A stretch of DNA of 64,000 nucleotides from an uncultured Lachnospiraceae bacterium (lineage in GTDB: Bacteria > Bacillota > Clostridia > Lachnospirales > Lachnospiraceae). Where the stretch lies: the NCBI GenBank assembly GCA_949949005.1, contig CATLHM010000003.1, forward strand, positions 124,001 to 188,000. The letters run 5' to 3'. A model generated the notes under the pieces. That model ran no database searches. It was not told the DNA's origin and saw only the letters and a list, made by a program, of their open reading frames with translations. The translations under genes and the position numbers were made by a program. Shown here in pieces: positions 17,194 through 26,100 of this stretch; position 1 is the stretch's first letter, and every line of letters starts with the position of its first letter.

Positions 17194-20100
17194 TTGTCTC
17201 TCAACAGCAGCGATCAGAAGGACACGGCAATGGAATTGCTGGATGGGGGGATTTCCAGCAAGGACTTTTTTGATGCCGCAATTACCTTAGAGATCGACAC
17301 CAAAACCGGGCAGATATATTCAGCCTTTTACGCTACCAGGAGTGAAAGGCTTGCTTATGATGGAACAGATACGGACGGCGTGCTGAATATCAGCGCAGCG
17401 GGAGATAACCGCGCATACGATAACCGGAGGGGACGCCTTCTGGGATATTATTCCGCGGAAGATGTCGTCAATGTGGTTGAGCTTAAGCCTGTGCGCCTGA
17501 AGGTTACCACACTAAATCTGGTAAACAGCGAGACCTTGTCCTTGAACTGGGCCAGCAATTCCCGGCACGATAACCTGGACGTGAAATTTGCCATTACTTT
17601 TTACAGCAACAAGGACGGCAAGGAGCTTTTTTCTACAGAAATTAAAGGGAAGGATGTAGACCGAAAAGGGATAACTCAGGGACAGAATGTAGTCAGCCAG
17701 ATGCTGGATCTGGAATTAATGCGGCCAAAGGGAGAAAGTACTACAGAAAAAGAGCCCATAGGGAGATGGTCATTTCCGCTCAATTATCAATCCACAGCCA
17801 GTTCTGGAGGCAGCTTTTCTCTGGTGTTGGACGGGATGATGACAGCGGAGCTGATGGAACTTCTTAAGGCAGAGAGCGATGATGACCTTGTAGCACAGCA
17901 ATACAGTACTAGTATTACACGTCTGGGGAAAAATGTGCCTGCCCTTAAAGAGCCGCTGGATATTTACGCGACGATTCAGGTGGTGCCGGATTACACCGAA
18001 ACAAAAGGAGAATTTACGGAATACAAGTCCAGCGGTGTGGTAAAATCCAATGTGGAAAATACTCTGTACGCTAAGAGCAAAGAAAAGGGGAGTGGGATAG
18101 AAGCCGAGATCGGCAGATTCCGCCATCTTTCCAATATTCGTTATTATGACAAGGATGATAAGAGCGCGGAGTTTACGCTGACGGCGAGAAACCTTGACTG
18201 GCTGAGCGTGGGCGTAGGAATGTATGGTATGGAGAATTCGACGGAAGAGGGGACATCTGGCCGTATGGGGTTCCAAAAGCTGACGTGGGACAGCGTGACG
18301 CAGGGGAATGAAAAAGACGCTCTGGATTTTCCCTCCATAGAATTACTGCACGCAAATCATACTTTCCAGGGAGGCGCCTTTACCGCTATTTCCAATCTGA
18401 AGCTGGGAGCGGCTTCTGTGACGGACAACGAGCTGACGGGAGAACTATATAAGGATTTGACACCTCAGGAAAAAGAAAAGCATATGGCGAGATATCTGGG
18501 ACTGTTCTGCGAGATAGAGGGCACCGTAAAAAATCTGACGCTTTCCAATCCCACCTTAACCCTGGCTTCCTCTGCCGGAGAAGGGGCAGGAGCGCAGCAG
18601 GAGCCGGAAACGGCGGAGAATGCAGGAGTGCAGCAGCCGGGAGCGGTGAAAAATTTTGACTCCCTCTACGGCGTGGGGATTCTGGCAGGCAGAAGCGAGG
18701 GGACGCTGGAGGATATCTCCATCAAAACCACGGAAAAAGACAGGCGGATACTTACCGTATGCCTGAAAGACAGGACAGAGCAACAGGAAGCTCAACCGGC
18801 GGGAATCGGCGGTTTGGTTGGTGTGCTTGCCGGAAAGAAAGATGGTGGAAAAACACTGGAATCTTTAAATAAAGACGCCTCCCATCCTCTCATCAGCAAC
18901 TTGACGGTGCAGGGCGAGGTGGTCGGCAGACTGCCTGCACCTGATGCAGGCATATCCCAGACGGAGGGAGAGACAGGTGAGCCGGAAGAGAAAGCTGTGG
19001 ACTATACATATGGCATTGGCGGAATCTTTGGCTATGTCCTGCTCGGGAAGACGGATCCTGCTGCGGCTGCGGACAGGGCGCAGATTGAGAAGTGCGTCAA
19101 CCATGCCAGTGTGACAGGAAATCTGTTTACGGGCGGACTTGCGGGTTATATCAGGGATAATATAGAGGTAGCGAGGGACGAGGCCGGAAATGTAACCGGG
19201 CCCGTGAGCGTGAAAGAATGTAAGAATGATGGGCTGATCCTCTGCTCCGCCAAGCATGAGGACGAGGAAGAGGTACTGGAAGGAAGATATTTTGGCGGGC
19301 TTCTGGGCTTTGGTCATAAGGTTCAAATTAATGACAGCATCAGCGCTTCGGGCCGTGCCAAAAACTACAGTTATGGCTACGAGCAGAAGGACGCAGTGCT
19401 TCTGGGACAATATGTAGGAGGGATTATCGGCTATGGAAGCAGCAGCCAGCTTGCCGGGTGCAAAACCGAAAAGGGCGGTTACGTGCTTGGAAGCGATTAT
19501 GTAGGCGGCATTGCGGGAGGACTGTCCAACGACGCATATAAGGCGATTGTGGGAAGCGCGGGCATAGCGGTGACCACCAATGCAGGCTATGTGATTGGCA
19601 ATTCCTATGTGGGCGGCATTGTGGGCAAAAATGATGGCGATGAGAGGACTACCATAACAAATTGTATCAATAATGGTATTGCCGCGGGCTATGAGCGTTA
19701 TATCGGCGGTATCGTGGGCTATAATGGTGATAAGGGATATCTTCTGGACTGCGCCAGCTATATATCTGACTACAATGGGGCACTTTTGAATACCATTGTG
19801 AAGGACTGGAAGGCCACCGGCGACTGCTCCGGCGGGCTTGTGGGCTATAATAACGGAGCAATTAAGTTTACGGAAGATAGCCAGAGTATTACCGTAAAAT
19901 CCGTATCCAGTATCGTGGTAGGTAAGGATTATGTAGGCGGCGTGATTGGCTTTAACGATATCAAAGGTACTCTGGATGTGAAGTATACCCTGATTGGCGG
20001 GCAGATTCAAGCGGACGGAAATGCGGTGGGCGGCTGTATCGGGTTGAACGCCTCCACAGAGCTGCTTAGCCAGGAGCTTTCCATTAAACCCGTCAGCGTC

Positions 20101-23100
20101 ACAGGAAATTATTGCGTGGGCGGCTGTATCGGCGCAAACGTGGTGGATTTGGTGAAAAGGACGAGAGAGGATACGGACGGGAATGTTATCGAAAAGGAGG
20201 AAAGCGGGCCTTCGGACGTGGCAATGACTGCCATTAAGGCTGATAACTCTCTGGGGAAGATTACGGGGAAAGCCTTTACAGGAGGAGTCATCGGCTATCA
20301 GAGGACATATACGCAGGCACAACTGAACCAGGCGGCTGGAATCAGCGGAACAGGCGAGAATATTTCCCTTTTGAAGTATCTGGACGGGGCAAAGAAAGGG
20401 GAGCAGGAAAGCGGAGCGGACGCAGGCGAAAAGAAGACGAAGCAGGGGACGTTTACACCTCTTTTGCCAGAACTGGACGAGACCCAGGTGGAAGGAGAGG
20501 CTGTCAATATTCCTACACAGGTGATGCGTTCAGTCAATACCTGTGTGCTCACCATAGGAGATAAAGATAATACAAACGAACTTTTTACAGCTAACAATAT
20601 CCCGGTTTACTGCGATCTCTATACGGGCGGCATCGTGGGGTATTGCGAGCGGGACAGCGAGCTTGTGATTGTAAACTGCAGAAATTCCGCCCGCCTCTCC
20701 AGAAAAGAGGAGACGGAAGACGCCAGGAGCGCGGCCAGACAGGTATCGCTGAAAGCCTATCTGGAAAGCGGGGAAGTGAACGCCGACGTATCGCAGATTG
20801 AGAAGGATATTAAGGTGTCCATTGGCGGCGGCATTATCGGCGCGAATCTGGATCATCAGATTATCGATCATTGCGAGAACACAGGCATTATGAACGGATT
20901 TATCGGTCTGGGCGGCATTGTGGGCTTCAACGCGGGCGGCGTGTTTAACTGCGAGCTTTCCGGGAACTTTGGAAACGCCGGACTGAACTACATTGGCGGC
21001 ATTGTGGGGCTGAATGTGCAGACAGATTCCGCGGAAGAAAAGACGGACGGCAATGGGCAGATTCTGACAAAAAAACGTCTGTATCAGGACGTCAATAATA
21101 AAAACTGGGAATACGCTTCGGGGATGATTGCGTCCTGCGCGACCCGGGAGGGCATCGGCGTTTCCGGACAGAGCTTTGTGGGAGGTATCGCGGGCTATAA
21201 TCTTTCCGGAGCGAAGTTGCAAGCCAATATTAACCGGGCAGATATTACCGCCGTGGGAGATTACGTGGGCGGTATCGCGGGGGCGAACCTCGGAGAAATT
21301 GATATACCGGACTGCTCTGCGGATAAAATGGACGGCGCTACCGGCGAGTATACCGTTACCGGGAAAAGCGGACAGGGAATCGGCGGCATTGTGGGCTGGA
21401 ACCGCGCCTACATAAAGAAGGGCGGGGACGGGAAAAACGCCGCCATATCCGGCGTCCTCAATGTAACCGTGGACGCGAACGAGATTATCAAAAATAACGA
21501 AGTGACAGCTATCGGCGAAAAGGTAACCGTTATCGGACAGGAAAAAGTAGGAGGAATCATCGGCATCAACGAGGGGAGAATAGATACTTCCCAAAGCGAC
21601 GGAACGCCGGGATATTTTCTGGTGTGCAAGGCAAAGCTTGTGCAGGCGACCAAAGACTGCGCGGGAGGAATCATCGGAGAGGCCCGGGTAATTGCGGGCG
21701 GAGACGATTCCGGAATGATCTCGCGGGCTATCAACAGAGCGGAGAGGGTGACTGCCGACAATGGCCGGGCAGGCGGTATTGTGGCCGTAAACCAGCAGGG
21801 CTTTACTTTGCAGGAATGTAAAAATGTCGGGGACGTCAACAGCGATCACGGCTACGCGGGCGGAATTACGGCGGAAAATTACGGGGTGATTCTCCTGTGT
21901 GAAGTGGGGGATGAAGACGGCGTTAAGGATGTTGAGATCAGCAGCCAGGGAGCGGACGCCATAGGGGCTGTCTGCGCGGTCAATTATAATAAGATATGGA
22001 ACAGCGGACCCATAGCCGACTATGTTGGCGAAGAACCAATAACGAATGTTGTTTTAAAGGGAAACGCCGGTCTGATAGGCGGTATTGCGGGTAGAAACGC
22101 CACTTTTGCGGGAAATGCGGATTTGGGCGTGGAAGCTTCAACCGGAGAAATCGGAAGGATGAAAGAACTGGCGGGCGGCGAAAAGGTCGTTTATATGCCG
22201 CAGGTGGAGGTGAAAGCCGTCGCTCTGACGGTGGGAGGTGTTGCCGGACGGAACGAGTGGAGCGCCGGACAGAAGGCAAAAATCTCAAATCTCATCGTTG
22301 AGGGCCTGCGGTTTGAGGATTTTAAAGATTACCGTTATTTAGGCGCTGTAGCGGGAGAAAACCAGGGCAATGAGGACGGCGCTAACCCGTCGGGCGCGGA
22401 GATTGCAGACTGCTTGGTCAGCGGCGTGACAATAAAGCAGGAAAGCGGCAGCGAAACGGGCAACTGCTACGGCGGAATCGTGGGCAAAAACGGCGGAACG
22501 CTGGACGGATGTACCATCGAAAAGGTGGACATTGATATTACAGGCGTTTATACGGCGACAGCTACCAGCACGGCGAAAGAAAAGGAAGATTTTTCCAGCC
22601 ATCTGGGCGGGATTGCCGGAAAGAATGAGAAAAGCGGGGAGATTATCCGGTGCCTGATTGCCGGGAACACGGGCGCAGAAAATACCATCAGGGCGGCCAG
22701 CGGGATGGCCGGCGGAATTGCCGGATATAACAAGGGCGTTATTCTGTTATCCGGAGACGCGGTGACGGAAAATCTGATGCTGAAGGATCCCAAGAGCGAC
22801 ATTCGGATCAATGGTGTGGGTGATTTGATTACAAAGGCGAAAGAAGAAAGTATCAGAGCGGACGGCGGTTATGTGAACTGGAGAGACGCTTCCCCTTTGG
22901 AAAACCAGACGTTCAGTAACAACAATAGGGTTTCTGTCAGTGCAAACAGAGCCCTGTCTCTTATCGTCTCCGCCAACGGGAACCTGGGAGGGATTACGGC
23001 GTACAACGCTCCCACAGGGAAGGTGGATTACTGCGCTACGGGCAACTGGTACCTGAATAATAAGTCGGAAACTCTTGGCGTGGGGACCGGCGGCATCATC

Positions 23101-26100
23101 GGCATGAATGAGTCGGAAAATAATTTGTCATTCCTCTTAAACCAGGCTTTTGTAGGAAGAGAGCTTATCACTGCAAGTACAGACCGGTTCGCGGGCGGTA
23201 TTATCGGCAGCCAGAATAATACCACGGTCAGCGGATGGATCCTACAAAGCTGCGTCAACTATGGGACGGTGTACTGCCGGAACACCCATTATTCGGGCGG
23301 GATTCTCGGGCAATGGACGGGAAAGGGCGGCAGTATAGAAAACTGCTATAATTACGGTAATCTGCAGACTACCTATGCAAATCCGGAAGGCTATAAAGGC
23401 GCGGCCGGAGGCATTGTGGCGCAGCTCTACCACGCCTATGAGGGAAATGAGTATAATATTACCGGCTGCGGGAATTTCGGCAATATTTATGGAAGGAGTG
23501 GGAGAAATACGAATACCTGCGCGAATGACAGTGCTGGGATACTGGGAAACGTGACGGCATACACGGTTACAAACGCCGCGAACGGGCAGAAATATACCAT
23601 TAATGTCACCGACTGCGTCAACGGTGCGGGAGTGGAGATTTATTCCAATTCTATGGCTTCCGGCATTGTGGGATTCTTATCCTGTGACAAGACATCCAAT
23701 TCAAATAATATCGATCCGTCTACGGCCAATATTACATTAAATATCGAGAGATGCCGTAATTATGCAGCAGTATTAAATGGGGGGACATTTTGTGCGGGTA
23801 TTTTTGGAGAGCGCTATGGGGCAAGCGGTACAGGGAAGACTACTCTGCAATATTGTTTTTCGGTAAATTGTGCCGGTGATTATAAACCTGAAGATTGCCC
23901 GATTATTTCCTATAAGGTTCTTGGCGTATCTAATGCGATAAACGGCGGCGTCTCAAAGATTTATAATTATTTTCTGAGCAATAAAAAGATTGCGAGCTTT
24001 AAGGGTAGCAATGACCAAATTAGGGATAATGGAGCAAATGCAGATTTACAGAGAGCAAATTCGGGCTGGGTCTACAGTTTTTCCCAGAACGGTCAGAGGT
24101 ATTTTATCTATCTGAATCAGGGACAAAATAGCATTAGTATAAAAGATCTGAAGCTGCCGGCGGAGCCGGGAGGAAATGTTACAACTGGTAGAAACAACAC
24201 AGTAGTGGGACGTCTCCTTTTTACCGCTCCCACTGACTATAGTAGTGTGGCCAGCGTAACAGGGAATACCGACAGGGCAAGGGAATTTGACAGCTATGTG
24301 CGCGCCTTCTGCTTTGCAGCGTCAAACATGACGCTGGCTCCGGAAAAGGTGACGTTGACGAAAACGGAAAGCGCCGATCAGACGGGAGGAGGCAATCCGT
24401 TTACCATCGAGGTAGTTCCCCCTGCTTCCCTTAAGGGAACGGTCGACTATGTGGCTACGGTCTGGAGAAAAGGCACGAACGGAGCGGGCGATACGATAAT
24501 TCCCATTGGAAATATCCAGGGAGATGGTATTACGCCGGTTAGAGGTTCCGGGGAGGAGGCAAATGCCTTTAAATTCCCGGGAGCCGATACCCCGTCTCCT
24601 GTGAAAGTCGTTTTCAATCTCTCAGAGACGGAGATCACCGCAGGAGGAGAGATTTTTGTCAAAGTGCGGGCGGAAAAAACGGGAAGCGATCCGTCGGCAT
24701 ATGTACCTTCCAATCTGGTGGCTATCGGCAATACGCTGCCGGCGCCGGAAATTAAGCTGGAACTGATAAATAATGGCGGCAGCTACGCGTACCGCGTGGC
24801 GCTGACGGAAGAAAGCCGGGCGAAGTATGACTCCTATATAGCGCTGAATCCCAATCTGAAGGTATCCGTGAAATTAATGGACGGTACCTTGAAAGAATTT
24901 GACGTGGACAAATGGGAGTCTGTCACCCTCCGTGAGGGGGCGTCTTCTCTGCAGCAGCTTGTGGTTCAGGTAAACAGCGCGGACAACGTGATGGCCTCTT
25001 CCGAGGTATCCGTTCCCGTTTCTCTGCCTGCCTACAAGCCGGAGATTTCATTGGATAAAGCGGAACCGACATATACCGTATCGGGAACAAGCCTGGATAA
25101 TCTGAGGATCCAGGTGACGATTCCCGGAAGCGGGGACAATATCACCACGCCGCCCGTTTACCGCGCGGAGCTGATTGGTACCTGGAAAAACGGCGCGGAA
25201 AGCTATCCGGATACCGTATTCCAGAGCGCGGATATTCTCACCACGGCCAGCGGAGAAGCCACAGCGGTCTTTACGGATCTGCCGGAGTATATGGCCACGG
25301 CAACGGATTTCAAGCTCCGGGTATGGTACGCCGAGTCCGGGTTGGGACCGGTATATACCTATTCCAATTTGCGGGCTGACGGTACGCCCGTCGCGAATGG
25401 GAACGCCAACGTAAAGGAACTGACGGTGACACAGGAGCCGAACGACACATTAAAGCCGGAGTGGAAGTACTCCTATACCCCGGTATTAGCGGATGACTAT
25501 TTCGCAAATTACAGATGGACGAATACCGGGACGTTGCTCACCCTGCTTCCGCCGCCCGATCTGATGGATAAGCAGAATGTCCTGAATCCGGACACGGACA
25601 CGGACGGGCGCCTGCAGTACACCTTTACCTGGGATGAGGGGAAGGACGATAAGGGACAGGATAAATATCAGAAGGGATACAAATATGTCGTTTCCCTGAC
25701 AGGAATTATCAGGGACGAAAACGGGGAAATCACTGGCCGCGTTTCCCTTCTGACGAATCAGGAAATGCCGAAGAAGGAAAACGGAGCGGAGGTGGAGCCG
25801 GGCAACTTGCTTACGGTAGACGCGGAGAACTGGTCTTACGGCGAGGTAGAACTTTCCGTGACGCGAAAGGGCGATACCGGCAATCCGAACAATATCCAGA
25901 TCGGACTGACCTCCACGGAAATCTACAGGGTGAAGCGCAGGCTGCCTCAGCCCGCTCAGCCCAGCGTGATAAATCCGGACAGCAACGAGCTGAATTATGA
26001 GATAAAATGGGCGGCAATCACGCCGGAAGACGGCTGCGGGTATTATGAAATTTATGTGCGGCCTTTTGGGGACGACGGAAAACCGGGCGTAAGCGAAAAG